63,897 nt of DNA from Firmicutes bacterium HGW-Firmicutes-15. GTDB lineage: Bacteria; Bacillota; Syntrophomonadia; Syntrophomonadales; Syntrophomonadaceae. The position numbers and the translations under genes were made by a program. The notes beneath the pieces are model-generated. The model worked only from the letters and a program-made list of their open reading frames with translations. It was not told where the DNA came from and ran no database searches. Shown here piece by piece: positions 53,946 through 62,487 of this stretch. Within the stretch, counting starts at the first letter, position 1. Every line of letters starts with the position of its first letter. The stretch lies in contig PHAA01000020.1 in NCBI GenBank assembly GCA_002840245.1, positions 1-63,897 of the forward strand, in the 5' to 3' direction.

Positions 53946-54734
53946 CTATTTCATTTGTAGATAATTGAGCAACATATCAGCAGCTTTTAATTGATAACGA
54001 ATACGGGTAGATAAGGGATCCTTAGAACAGGTTTCAAAGATAAAACTGTTTACACCTAATACTTTAGCCGAAGCAGAAGCTAAACTGCCTGAGGTGGGAT
54101 ATCTGAGCAGGGAATAATCCTTGTAAGAAGTACTTATTCCTTTATTCAAAGTATTGACAATACTAGTTGCGATTGTCTTGGTCTGGACAGCGGGATAGTA
54201 GATGAGAGATTGTCCTACTGAACTCGAAGACTTAATTTTGGAATAGTTTGCTCCTTCATGCATATCCATCAACCAATCAACATTATATTCCTTTACAACA
54301 TTGAAGATTGCAGTTGACAAGGTGTTATCAGGTTTATCTGATTTACTGGTTGGAAAATCACGGTTAAGGTCAGCTCCACCTATGTCACGAGTATGCGCGG
54401 CATCGGCCCTCTTATTTGCCTGGGGAAGTACTATAAGTGTACCCTTCTGAATGGAATAATCTTTAACCTGGTCGGCTGCTTTGTAGCCGGCTGTTTCGTT
54501 GCCGTGGACACCTCCAACTATCATAACAACTGGACCAGGAACACCACTTTCAATCACATATAATTCAGTAGCATATTTGGTTCCTTGGGCGATGATCTCT
54601 GTCTTAACAGAAGAAGTTACCGAGGATGTTGCTGCCTGAACTGGCTTAGGCATGGCTAATACGGTAGAAAAAACAAAGACCCCCACAATAAATATGAATA
54701 TGTAATTAGAAACCTGACTTCTTACTTTTTGCAT
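53946..54734 (-). CDS. Secreted M14-type zinc carboxypeptidase/deacylase
   Basis: 262 residues. Signal peptide (IFIFIVGVFVFSTVLAMPKPVQA). Zinc ligands GGVHGNE (His77, Glu80) and DMHEG (His159), with NRDFP (Arg) for substrate, place it in the M14/AstE-AspA-like group. It converges head-on with the amidoligase gene, three bases apart. An exported hydrolase that could trim amide-linked peptides. Confidence 0.82.
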   Translation of the reverse strand: MQKVRSQVSNYIFIFIVGVFVFSTVLAMPKPVQAATSSVTSSVKTEIIAQGTKYATELYVIESGVPGPVVMIVGGVHGNETAGYKAADQVKDYSIQKGTLIVLPQANKRADAAHTRDIGGADLNRDFPTSKSDKPDNTLSTAIFNVVKEYNVDWLMDMHEGANYSKIKSSSSVGQSLIYYPAVQTKTIATSIVNTLNKGISTSYKDYSLLRYPTSGSLASASAKVLGVNSFIFETCSKDPLSTRIRYQLKAADMLLNYLQMK

Positions 54735-54888
54735 TAACTTTCATTCCTTCCCTAAATAATTTGTAATTTGAAATAAAGTAAGTAATACCAAGTTTCAACA
54801 AAAAAATACATATACCTGCCCGAAACGACATGTAAATACTACCATCAACTAACAAACCCGCAGCTACAGGCTGTTAGTGGCTTACCTG

Positions 54889-54912
54889 CTCATGTAACAA
54901 TTGTTACATGAG
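54889..54912. promoter_or_regulatory. 24-bp perfect palindromic operator candidate
   Basis: CTCATGTAACAA (54889-54900) and TTGTTACATGAG (54901-54912) form an uninterrupted 24-base palindrome ~105 bases upstream of the FAD/Fe-S gene. This size and symmetry suit a dimeric repressor such as a TetR, FadR or MarR type. No matching regulator gene is nearby. A CTAACA/TGTTAG pair sits just upstream (54849-54877). Confidence 0.65.
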
Positions 54913-55016
54913 TGTTCTAATGCCTTGATTGTCGTCCAGAATAAATATTGCCATTGCTACGTTGCCAATAATCGAATATACTAATAACGAAAAATACCAC
55001 AGGGGGGTATGGGTAT

Positions 55017-58000
55017 ATGCTGAATTTAACACTGAAGCAATCTCATGAACTGCAAGAGATCTTCGATAAGAGGGTTAATGTAGATCTACAAGAACGACAA
55101 CTCTATGCCTATGATGTGGGCACCATGCCGAAAATGATGCAGCGTTTCGCTGGATCAAAGGTTCCTGCTGGAATTGTACAGCCGATCGATGAAGCAGAAT
55201 TTGTTAAATTGGCCGTTTGGGCACAGAAAAACCGAGTACCTCTGGTGCCACGGGGTAAGGCCACCTCAGGCTATGGTGGGGTGGTTCCAACCAGAGGTGG
55301 ATTGGTGGTTGAAAGCAATCGAATGAAGGAGATAATAGAAATTGATCAGCAAAAGCGTGTGGTCACAGTTCAGGCTGGGGTAGTATGGAACAAACTTGAG
55401 TCAGCCTTAAATGAAAAAGGCTTGACATTGAATGCTTATCCGACTAGTGCTCCTGCTTCTACAGTTGCCGGATGGATTGCCACTGGTGGAGCAGGAATAG
55501 GCAGCTATAGCGCTGGCTATTTTCGTGATAGTGTTGTTGAGATTCGAATGGTGCTTCCTGACGGGCAGGTGAAGGTGCTGTCAGGCAAGGAATTGGACCT
55601 GGTGGAAAATGCCTCAGGAGTGACTGGTTTCATTACCCAAATGACCTTCAAAGTATCAAAGCTCATGCCCATGGAGAAAATGGCGGTATCATTTAAAAGC
55701 AATAAAGATATTGCAACATTTATCAAAGAAAGCTATAAGCAAAAGCTGAAACTTTGGTCAATCAGCTTCATAAATCCTGAGATTGCCAACTATAGCAACC
55801 AACTTCCGGCAAAAGCAGGGCATGGCGGACACGCTCCACATGCCCGACAAGTACTACCAGAGACTTACATTGTTATGGTAGTGTTCGAGAAATCAGCAGA
55901 GTTGCGTAAGAAACTGGAGAAATTATTATCCAGGGATGGTGGGCAGGTCCTATCAGCAGGGATTGCTGAACATGAGTGGGAGGAACGATTTCATCCCATG
56001 AAGGCCAAACGTATCGCCCCTTCCTTAATCCCTGCTGAAGTAGTGGTTCCTGTTGACGCTCTCGAACAGGTATTGGACCAGCTTAAGAAAAAAATAACAC
56101 TGCCCTTTCTCCTGGAAGGTTTTGGTGTGAAGAATAATGAAATCGTTCTGCTGGGATTTATCCCGCATGATGAAAGAAAATTTGGCTTTAATATCGCCTT
56201 CGGTCTTTCCCTAACAGTGCTCAAGATTGCCTTGGAAAATCGAGGGCGTGCGTATGGGTGCGGCATGTATTTTTCCACTTATGCGAAGGATTTACTTGGC
56301 GGTGATGCCCTCAAATCCATCCAAGAACTAATTAAGAATGCAGACCCTCATCGTATTATGAATCCAGGTAAAACAGTTGAGGCCATGAACATTGCCAAAA
56401 TGATTCGTCTGGCTTTACCAATGGAAAGCATGATTAGCATCTTAGCAAACCGCTTTCCGGGTAATCCACCAAAAGAGATATTCAAAGAGGTCAAGGGATT
56501 ACCGAGCGACGTAAACCTGTTTTCCTATTCCTGTGCCCAGTGTGGTTACTGTGTGGATGATTGTACTCAGTATTATGCAAGGGGATGGGAATCACAATCT
56601 CCTCGTGGAAAATGGCGTTTGCTGAAAATGATCCAGGATGGAGACGCGCAAATGACCCAGGAGAACATCAACACATTTATTGCATGCACCACCTGTGATG
56701 TCTGTAATCAAAAGTGTCAGTTGGAATTGCCCATCGAATCATCCTGGTTTAAGTTGCGGGGCGAATTAATTCAGGAACAGGACCATCATACTCTGCCGGC
56801 GTTTCATATCATGGAGGCTAGCGCCCGCAAAGAATGGAACATCTGGGCCCATTATGCAAAAGACAGAGATCAATGGGTGCCAGAAGATCTGCGGCCAAAG
56901 ATAAAAGAAAAGGCTGAAATCGCCTTTTTCCCTGGGTGTACAGCATCATTTGTAGAAAAGGATATTGCGGAAGCTACCGCCAGACTACTAGACAAAGCAG
57001 GCGTGGAGTACACTTATTTGGGTGAGGAAGAAGCCTGTTGTGGTATTCCGATGCTGATGGCAGGAAGATGGGATACCTTTGAAAAGATCATGGATCATAA
57101 TATTGCTGGCATGAAAAAGCGTGGAGTGAAAACCATCATCACTTCCTGTCCGGCATGCCGCTTAGTGTGGAATGATTTCTATCGCCGCTTTACTGAAGAT
57201 CGCGGAGAATCCTATTCCTTTGTTGCCAAGCATTACTCAGAGGTCGTTGCTGAGAAAATTCTAGATGGCAGTTTTAAGATTGATAATCCCATGAACGGTA
57301 AAATAACCTATCACGATCCTTGTCACATGGGCAGAGTCGGAGGTGTATACGAAGAACCGCGGGCATTGCTTCAGGCGATCCCGGGGATTGATTTTGTAGA
57401 TATGAAATATAATCGTGATACTGCTCACTGTTGCGGCTCTGTAATGTCTTTAGTTGCTGATCCGGATGCCGCTGCGGTAGCAGGCAAGGTGCGCATCGAT
57501 GACGCAGTTGATGTGGGTGCGGAAACCATCATCACCGCTTGCCCCTGTTGCCGAGTGCAGTTACAAGCCACCGCTGATTTTCATCAGATGGATCAGATTA
57601 AAGTAAGGGATCTAGCCACCTTCGTTGCGGAGGCCTGTGGCTATGATATTCCCGATAGTCAGGTTGAGATATCTTCGAGTTGGGCGATTTTCGATGCCAT
57701 GATTCGAATGCTGACACCAAGCGGAATGGCTGCTATGATGGCAGAAATGCTAGATGAGCTCATTGATGCCATGCCAGGACCGATGGCGGGTATGATGAAA
57801 TGGATGAAGAAACGCAGTCCGGCGGTTAAAGCACCTATGATTGCGATGATGAAGCCGATTATGCCAAAACTGTTCCCGATACTTCTTCCAGGGATACTGC
57901 CGAAAGTCATGCCAAAGATGTTAGAGATGGTGGGGGAGAAGATTCCCATGCCCGACTTCATGCAAGAGCAAATGCCAGATCTGATGCCAACGGCAATGAT

Positions 58001-58079
58001 TTATTTAATGCCTAAAATGTTACCAGATATCATCCCGCATTTCATGCCGTATATGGTTGAGTATTTGAACCAACAATAA
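55017..58079 (+). CDS. FAD-linked oxidase fused to ferredoxin and two CCG domains, with Met/Pro-rich tail
   Basis: 1020 residues. FAD_binding_4 domain (~45-185; ARQ-type FAD loop VAGWIATGGAGIGSYSAG), FAD-oxidase C-terminal domain (~230-450), a two-cluster ferredoxin part (CAQCGYCVDDC and CTTCDVCNQKC, ~505-565), then two CCG (HdrB-like) domains (EEACCGIP...CPAC; HCCGSV...CPCC). This is the D-lactate/glycolate-dehydrogenase type with its electron-transfer partner in one chain. The last ~110 residues are extremely Met/Pro-rich (PKLFPILLPGILPKVMPKML), perhaps a membrane or partner contact. Substrate unknown; in syntrophs such proteins accompany acyl-CoA or 2-hydroxy-acid oxidation. Confidence 0.87.
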   Translation: MLNLTLKQSHELQEIFDKRVNVDLQERQLYAYDVGTMPKMMQRFAGSKVPAGIVQPIDEAEFVKLAVWAQKNRVPLVPRGKATSGYGGVVPTRGGLVVESNRMKEIIEIDQQKRVVTVQAGVVWNKLESALNEKGLTLNAYPTSAPASTVAGWIATGGAGIGSYSAGYFRDSVVEIRMVLPDGQVKVLSGKELDLVENASGVTGFITQMTFKVSKLMPMEKMAVSFKSNKDIATFIKESYKQKLKLWSISFINPEIANYSNQLPAKAGHGGHAPHARQVLPETYIVMVVFEKSAELRKKLEKLLSRDGGQVLSAGIAEHEWEERFHPMKAKRIAPSLIPAEVVVPVDALEQVLDQLKKKITLPFLLEGFGVKNNEIVLLGFIPHDERKFGFNIAFGLSLTVLKIALENRGRAYGCGMYFSTYAKDLLGGDALKSIQELIKNADPHRIMNPGKTVEAMNIAKMIRLALPMESMISILANRFPGNPPKEIFKEVKGLPSDVNLFSYSCAQCGYCVDDCTQYYARGWESQSPRGKWRLLKMIQDGDAQMTQENINTFIACTTCDVCNQKCQLELPIESSWFKLRGELIQEQDHHTLPAFHIMEASARKEWNIWAHYAKDRDQWVPEDLRPKIKEKAEIAFFPGCTASFVEKDIAEATARLLDKAGVEYTYLGEEEACCGIPMLMAGRWDTFEKIMDHNIAGMKKRGVKTIITSCPACRLVWNDFYRRFTEDRGESYSFVAKHYSEVVAEKILDGSFKIDNPMNGKITYHDPCHMGRVGGVYEEPRALLQAIPGIDFVDMKYNRDTAHCCGSVMSLVADPDAAAVAGKVRIDDAVDVGAETIITACPCCRVQLQATADFHQMDQIKVRDLATFVAEACGYDIPDSQVEISSSWAIFDAMIRMLTPSGMAAMMAEMLDELIDAMPGPMAGMMKWMKKRSPAVKAPMIAMMKPIMPKLFPILLPGILPKVMPKMLEMVGEKIPMPDFMQEQMPDLMPTAMIYLMPKMLPDIIPHFMPYMVEYLNQQ

Positions 58080-58100
58080 ATAGTTGTTAGTTGTAAAGAA

Positions 58101-58136
58101 AAAGGGAGGTGGCCAATCGCCAACCCTCCCTTTTTT
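58101..58136 (+). terminator. Terminator after the FAD/Fe-S gene
   Basis: AAAGGGAGG pairs with CCCTCCCTTT around GGC/GCC, followed by six T. Confidence 0.85.
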
Positions 58137-58208
58137 GGGCTTTTATTAAATATGTATTTATTGAATATGTAATTGAGGAGGTTTGGCTGTGAAACTAGAA
58201 TTTATGAG

Positions 58209-58511
58209 CTATTCAGGTTTAACAGTCTCACTTCTAAAATCAGTAATTTCACAGACATCCTGGTATTGGTCCAGAGTATCCTGAATTGCGCTAATTATTA
58301 AGTGTACATCTGCATACGAAGAACATGCAGCGGCAAATCCCAAGGTAGATCTTTGCCAGAGGTCATGATAATCAACCTCACAAATAGAAATACTGAAACG
58401 TTTTCGTATTCGCGCAATAATACTTTGAATAGTTTGCCTTTTGTCTTTCAATGAAGATGATTGAGGAAGGTACAATATGGCATGTCCATATACAACATAC
58501 ATAAATATCAT
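58209..58511 (-). CDS. DUF503 family protein (YlxP-like)
   Basis: 100 residues. SSSLKDKRQTIQSIIARIRKRFSISICEVDYHDLWQRSTLGFAA is diagnostic of DUF503. Translation may start at the second ATG (58502), which is better spaced from GGAGG than 58511. Function is not established; YlxP in Bacillus is a small ribosome-assembly-operon protein. Monocistronic. Confidence 0.85.
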   Translation of the reverse strand: MIFMYVVYGHAILYLPQSSSLKDKRQTIQSIIARIRKRFSISICEVDYHDLWQRSTLGFAAACSSYADVHLIISAIQDTLDQYQDVCEITDFRSETVKPE

Positions 58512-59027
58512 TACCTCCGTATAGATATTAAAAAACAGCTACTTATTATTATTACCAGCAATATCGGAAATAAAATTGATTTCCGATAATTTCTGCAACT
58601 TCCCATAATGAACATTATGTAAACTAGCAGAAATTTTAAAGGTGGGAAGTGCCGGTTTTTCGAGCTTTCCCTTTTCAGTGGTCTTTTATGTTCTTTTTAT
58701 CCAAAAGTTACTACACCGTGTTCAACTTTAACCGTTGTTTAAGATAATCGAGAGATTTCCACTTTAGAGTGTGTTTAGATTAGAGTCATTAATTTTTTAT
58801 TATATGAAATATTGACCAATAAATTTATATATTGCAGATGAAGCTTCTATATGACTCGTCAGGACTATTTAGTTCATTTTTGATAGTTTACTATTCGCTT
58901 ATCGCTTTTAGAGGTTAAAAATGGGTATATATTAGAGGGCAATTATAAGTTACCATAAATAGGTTGAAATAATAAAGAGTATATAATATTGGGAATCGAT
59001 GAGATTGTGAATTATATAACAATATCA
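58512..59027. other. Gap without a gene
   Basis: No supported gene. A short minus-strand frame near 58730-58785 (WKSLDYLKQRL) looks like the end of a transposase but is too short to name. It opens the mobile-DNA graveyard. Confidence 0.35.
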
Positions 59028-59489
59028 TTATCTGCTGGTACCAGGATTGCGTGTGTTTCTTCTGATCTGTTCCTGCACCAGATTGAATAGCTCTAGGTCG
59101 ATAATGGCTTCATGCTGGCCCTCAGTTTCCAGCGTACCCCAGCTTACTTTGCCTATGTAAAAGTCGTTGGTTAGGATGTTTCGAATACCCATATCATTGA
59201 AGGGTTTGTCGCGCTTGGTCAAATAATTTTGTGCATTAAGGTGCCTTTTTACATTGCCGATACTGCCGAGTTCAAGATACTTTGCAAAGATGAGCTTGAC
59301 GGTGTCAGCCTGGGCTTTCTCGATAACAACGATTGGCTTGTCTACTCCATCGTGTTTCCATATGTACCCCAGTGGCGTTTCACCAGATCCTTTGACTCCT
59401 GATATAGCTTTAGATTTTCTCCCACGGGCCAGCCTCAGTATAGTGTTCTTCCCTGAAAGGGAACCCTTCCCCCATGAACCCCCAGGGGC
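59028..59489 (-). pseudogene. Serine recombinase remnant (recombinase domain only)
   Basis: An open frame with GETPLGYIWKHDG, KLIFAKYLELGSIGNVKRHLN, MGIRNILTNDFYIGKVSWG and EAIIDLELFNLVQEQIRRN is the middle (PF07508) domain of a large serine recombinase. The catalytic resolvase domain is absent (the frame opens after a stop at 59490) and the zinc-ribbon part after NPGTSR is lost. Decayed. Confidence 0.75.
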
Positions 59490-59547
59490 TCAGCGAATTA
59501 TGCAGGATGAGCTATGGGAGCGGTTTAATCGCAATATTTGCTATGCT

Positions 59548-59705
59548 TTAGGAACGATAATCGCGGATCTGCTTTGGGGTCCTAAACTGGCCATTTTGGC
59601 CTGCTGTAGCCAACTTGCCCAGCATATATTCGTAAACGTCACCCTGCAAAGACTGTGATGCGGCCACTTCGGGTTGGAGGTCTATGGGGGTAAAGTAATA
59701 AACCA
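59548..59705 (-). pseudogene. Type I restriction methylase (HsdM) fragment
   Basis: Read on the minus strand from ~59705: [20 protein letters not shown] then [14 protein letters not shown], which is the N-terminal-to-SAM-domain junction of HsdM (N6-adenine DNA methyltransferase). It stops at 59548, so only ~50 codons remain. Confidence 0.65.
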
Positions 59706-59830
59706 GCTACCTGTACCTGTAGATCAGAAGTTAGACCTCCAATATCCACACTGGAATATAGTCCGTTCTTTTTAAGAAGTGGGCGCCAGCTTTGCATAGG
59801 GTGTTCGCCAGTATATAATCCTATACCTCA

Positions 59831-59980
59831 GTGCTACATACGTGGGGACAAAACCTTATGAATCATCCGCATGTTCATTGCATTGTTCCCGGTGGTGGCC
59901 TCAACTCTTTAGGAAAATGGATAAACAGCAGAAAGAAGTTTTTTATTCCTGTTAAGGTGTTATCACGAAAATGCCACTAA
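59831..59980 (+). pseudogene. IS91-type transposase fragment
   Basis: Read on the plus strand: VLHTWGQNLMNHPHVHCIVPGGG then KWINSRKKFFIPVKVLSRKCH and a stop. The HPHVHCIVPGGG and PVKVLSR blocks are characteristic of the Y2 (IS91/IS801) transposase. Only ~50 codons survive. Confidence 0.75.
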
Positions 59981-59987
59981 TGACCAA

Positions 59988-60239
59988 TTATTCGGGATCA
60001 ATATAAGGGCAATAATATTCAGATTTACGGCGAGGTTGTGGCTTGGCACAGACTGCATAATTGTCATTGTTGGCGCACCTCTCAATCTCATCGGAGCTTG
60101 GACCGTAGCCATTATAAAAATGTGGACAACGTATACGTTGTTTTCTCCCGGGGTGTGCAGAAACTGTACCCCCACCCCCCACAACATCGTCTAATTGTTT
60201 GTCAGTTTCTTCCCTGAATTTCTTTTCGTTTTCCGTCAT
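59988..60239 (-). CDS. Small protein with double-glycine-type leader (RiPP/bacteriocin-like precursor candidate)
   Basis: 83 residues. ATG 60239 behind GGGAGG. The N-terminus, ETDKQLDDVVGGGG ending at residues 21-24, is the pattern of a leader cut after GG by ABC-peptidase exporters. The remaining ~60 residues hold four Cys (38, 55, 64, 77) and many aromatic, Pro and Arg residues. No modification enzyme or exporter is seen in the window, so it may be an orphan or use distant machinery. It is not a recognised family to me. Confidence 0.6.
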   Translation of the reverse strand: MTENEKKFREETDKQLDDVVGGGGTVSAHPGRKQRIRCPHFYNGYGPSSDEIERCANNDNYAVCAKPQPRRKSEYYCPYIDPE

Positions 60240-60603
60240 TTTGAGTGCCTCCCTTAAATTATCTATTTTTGGTTCTACTCAGCCATTCGTATTTCATTTA
60301 TTTATCATGTAATAATTCCCAATGACTTTCTATATGTCTATTTCAAGCAATCACAATGTAACCACTTATACTTATCCTGACACGGAGCACGGTAACACAA
60401 TAAAGCACCAAATTTCCGCACAATTCTCCTTTTAAAAGCATAGGCTTTATTTATGTCTCAGACAACCATAATTTACCTCCCTATTTCTCCTCTAATAGAC
60501 AGGTTGTGACAATATATAATAATCACGTTAAAAGCTAAAACGGGCCAAAATCAAAACTATATTGATTATAGCCCGTTACTCCATTAAATTGTGCGATTAT
60601 TAC
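60240..60603. other. Gap with hairpin only
   Basis: No gene seen. AACGGGC (60539-60545) and GCCCGTT (60571-60577) can pair over a 25-base loop. Confidence 0.4.
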
Positions 60604-60639
60604 GTAGAAGAATTCCCTGATATGGGGGTCACCCCTAAA
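60604..60639 (+). pseudogene. Fragment of a RelE/ParE toxin gene
   Basis: 35 bases (60605-60639) match 61263-61297 inside the intact toxin gene with a single mismatch (EEFPDMGVTPK versus EEFSDMGVTPK). A relic of a second toxin copy or partial duplication. Confidence 0.75.
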
Positions 60640-60659
60640 GTGGCCCTACATTTTGTTAT

Positions 60660-60786
60660 TTTCTAGCTGGATTATTAGCTCGTAAGGGATTTGCCATCAA
60701 CTAAATTGCGAAGATCCTAGGACATAAAAATATTCTACATACCAAAAGATATATAAGCCTTTCTAACAATCAGATCGACATTTAAT
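60660..60786 (+). pseudogene. Tyrosine recombinase (integrase) C-terminal remnant
   Basis: Read on the plus strand: LARKGFAIN, a stop, then IAKILGHKNILHTKRYISLSNN. This is the active-site region of a phage-type integrase (LGHKxxxxTxRY), with an internal stop and no N-terminal part. Confidence 0.7.
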
Positions 60787-60825
60787 AATCTTAAGCTGTC
60801 AGCAAAACAATGAATTGATTTATCA

Positions 60826-60853
60826 TTATTATGATATAATATTATCATAATAA
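60826..60853. promoter_or_regulatory. Promoter-overlapping palindrome of the toxin-antitoxin operon
   Basis: TTATTATGATA (60826-60836) and TATCATAATAA (60843-60853) form an 11-base inverted repeat that covers a TATAAT (60835-60840). This is the usual layout of a self-repressing antitoxin operator. Confidence 0.65.
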
Positions 60854-60861
60854 AATGCGAG

Positions 60862-61137
60862 GTGAGTATAATGCCTGTTATTCGTCCAGTTTCTGATTTG
60901 CGAAATAAGACCCCTGAAATTGAAGAAATATGTATCAAGGAACAAAAGCCAGTTTTCATCACCAAGAACGGTAATGGTCACCTGGTAGTTATGAGTCAAA
61001 GACTATATGAGGAACAGCAAGCACTTATGGAGTTATATGACAATCTGGATGAAGCTGAAGTCCAAAGTGCCCAGGGTGCAAAACGAATACCTCACCGTGA
61101 AGTCATGGCAAGGCTAAGGGCGCGGCTTAATGGGTAA
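60862..61137 (+). CDS. Type II antitoxin, Phd/YefM-like
   Basis: 91 residues. MPVIRPVSDLRNKTPEIEEICIKEQKPVFITKNGNGHLVVMSQRLYEE is the Phd/YefM DNA-binding fold. The C-terminal helix should bind and block the toxin. ATG 60862 behind GCGAGGTGAG. It overlaps the toxin gene by eight bases. Confidence 0.9.
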   Translation: MSIMPVIRPVSDLRNKTPEIEEICIKEQKPVFITKNGNGHLVVMSQRLYEEQQALMELYDNLDEAEVQSAQGAKRIPHREVMARLRARLNG

Positions 61138-61432
61138 ATATAGCGTTGAATATTTGCCGCTGGCTTATGATGATTTAGAAGATATTTTTACTTATATTGT
61201 TGCAGATGACCCAGAAGCTGCGGCAACTCTTTTGGATGAGATCGATGCAGCTATTCTCCATTTAGAAGAATTCTCTGATATGGGGGTCACCCCTAAAAAC
61301 AGGCGCTTGGCCAATAAAGGTTATAAAATGATTATTGTAAATGCCTACCTGGTTTTTTATGTTGTGATTGGTGATATCGTAGAAATCAGGCGTATAGTTT
61401 CCAGTAAGCGAAACTATACGAAATTGCTTTAA
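61130..61432 (+). CDS. Type II toxin, RelE/ParE family
   Basis: 100 residues. YLPLAYDDLEDIFTYIVADDPEAAATLLDEI and NKGYKMIIVNAYLVFYVVIGDIVEIRRIVSSKRNY are typical of the RelE/ParE fold. It either cleaves mRNA at the ribosome or poisons gyrase; sequence alone does not decide. Translationally coupled to the antitoxin. Confidence 0.9.
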   Translation: MGKYSVEYLPLAYDDLEDIFTYIVADDPEAAATLLDEIDAAILHLEEFSDMGVTPKNRRLANKGYKMIIVNAYLVFYVVIGDIVEIRRIVSSKRNYTKLL

Positions 61433-61580
61433 ACCAAATAGGATTATTATCCTCAGTGAAATATGTTCAATCTTTTTTAAATGGCTACACATACAACCCC
61501 TGTACCGCAAACGATTTTTAAACAAATACCTTAATATTCCAAGGGTGGTAATTTAGTAAATAACATTTTACGTACTTTAA

Positions 61581-62441
61581 TCATACCCCAGTTAACTTGA
61601 AAAATAAATTAGGTAACTGATCAAACCAACCTGAAAGGGGCACCTCTTGGTGATCATACTTGAGGAATGGTTTCGATAAGACTTGTATAGGAAAGGCCAG
61701 GGCACGAGGCTCTGATTTGCCATTAACATCTACTGTGGTGCTGGCAAAGACTATACCAATGACTTGGGCCTTATCGTTTATTACTGGACTGCCGCTGTTA
61801 CCTGGGTTAACTGGGAGTTTAACATCAAACACCAGGGACTGGCTATCCGCAATTTTATGGTACTCCCCTACTTTACCTCTCTGCGATATTTTATCAAAAC
61901 CCAGAGGATTGCCGATTATAGTTACAGTATCACCTGTTTGTACCTGGTCTTTAAAATCCAGAGATATAGTCGGTAGGTTATTAGCAGCAAGTCTAATGAT
62001 AGCAACATCTACCCCGGGAATATCATCATATTCCCTCGAGTAATATCTTCTACCATCGCCAAAGGTAATGGTGATCGTACCAGCATGGTAAACAACATGC
62101 TGATTCGTAACTATTATACCTGTCGGAGATATATTAAAACCGGTACCGTGGCGTACCACAGTATTAAGTGGCTCATTTATGTCAGTAACCTCAATGTTTA
62201 CTACTGCTGGTTTGCATTTTTGAACTATTGCATCTTCCATTAGACTCTTATTTTGATCTAAAAAGTTTAGTTTGTTGGAAAAGAGGTAGGAAAAGTTGGG
62301 TACAGAAAAAGCTATAAAGGCCATTAGAATCAAAAGGGCTACTATTTTCATTAAGCAGCCCGAATGTCTTTTACCCTCTATATCTTCTTCATGTAAATCT
62401 TCTTCTCCAGGGATCTCATTCAATATTATTTCTTCGTTCAT
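61581..62441 (-). CDS. Membrane-anchored trypsin-like serine protease without PDZ
   Basis: 286 residues. A cytoplasmic acidic N-terminus, a membrane helix (MKIVALLILMAFIAFSVPNF), then a trypsin-like domain with VTNQHVVYH (His), GVDVAIIRLA (Asp) and NPGNSGSPV (Ser). Unlike HtrA at 45670 it ends without a PDZ domain. Likely envelope protease. Confidence 0.85.
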   Translation of the reverse strand: MNEEIILNEIPGEEDLHEEDIEGKRHSGCLMKIVALLILMAFIAFSVPNFSYLFSNKLNFLDQNKSLMEDAIVQKCKPAVVNIEVTDINEPLNTVVRHGTGFNISPTGIIVTNQHVVYHAGTITITFGDGRRYYSREYDDIPGVDVAIIRLAANNLPTISLDFKDQVQTGDTVTIIGNPLGFDKISQRGKVGEYHKIADSQSLVFDVKLPVNPGNSGSPVINDKAQVIGIVFASTTVDVNGKSEPRALAFPIQVLSKPFLKYDHQEVPLSGWFDQLPNLFFKLTGV

Positions 62442-62487
62442 AATAAATCGGTTTAGCCTTTCAGTATTTTACGTGTCCCTCGTTAGT

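Noticed and set aside
59254-59658. 134-codon plus-strand frame
   Set aside because: Antisense to the serine recombinase and HsdM remnants, which have clear family motifs.
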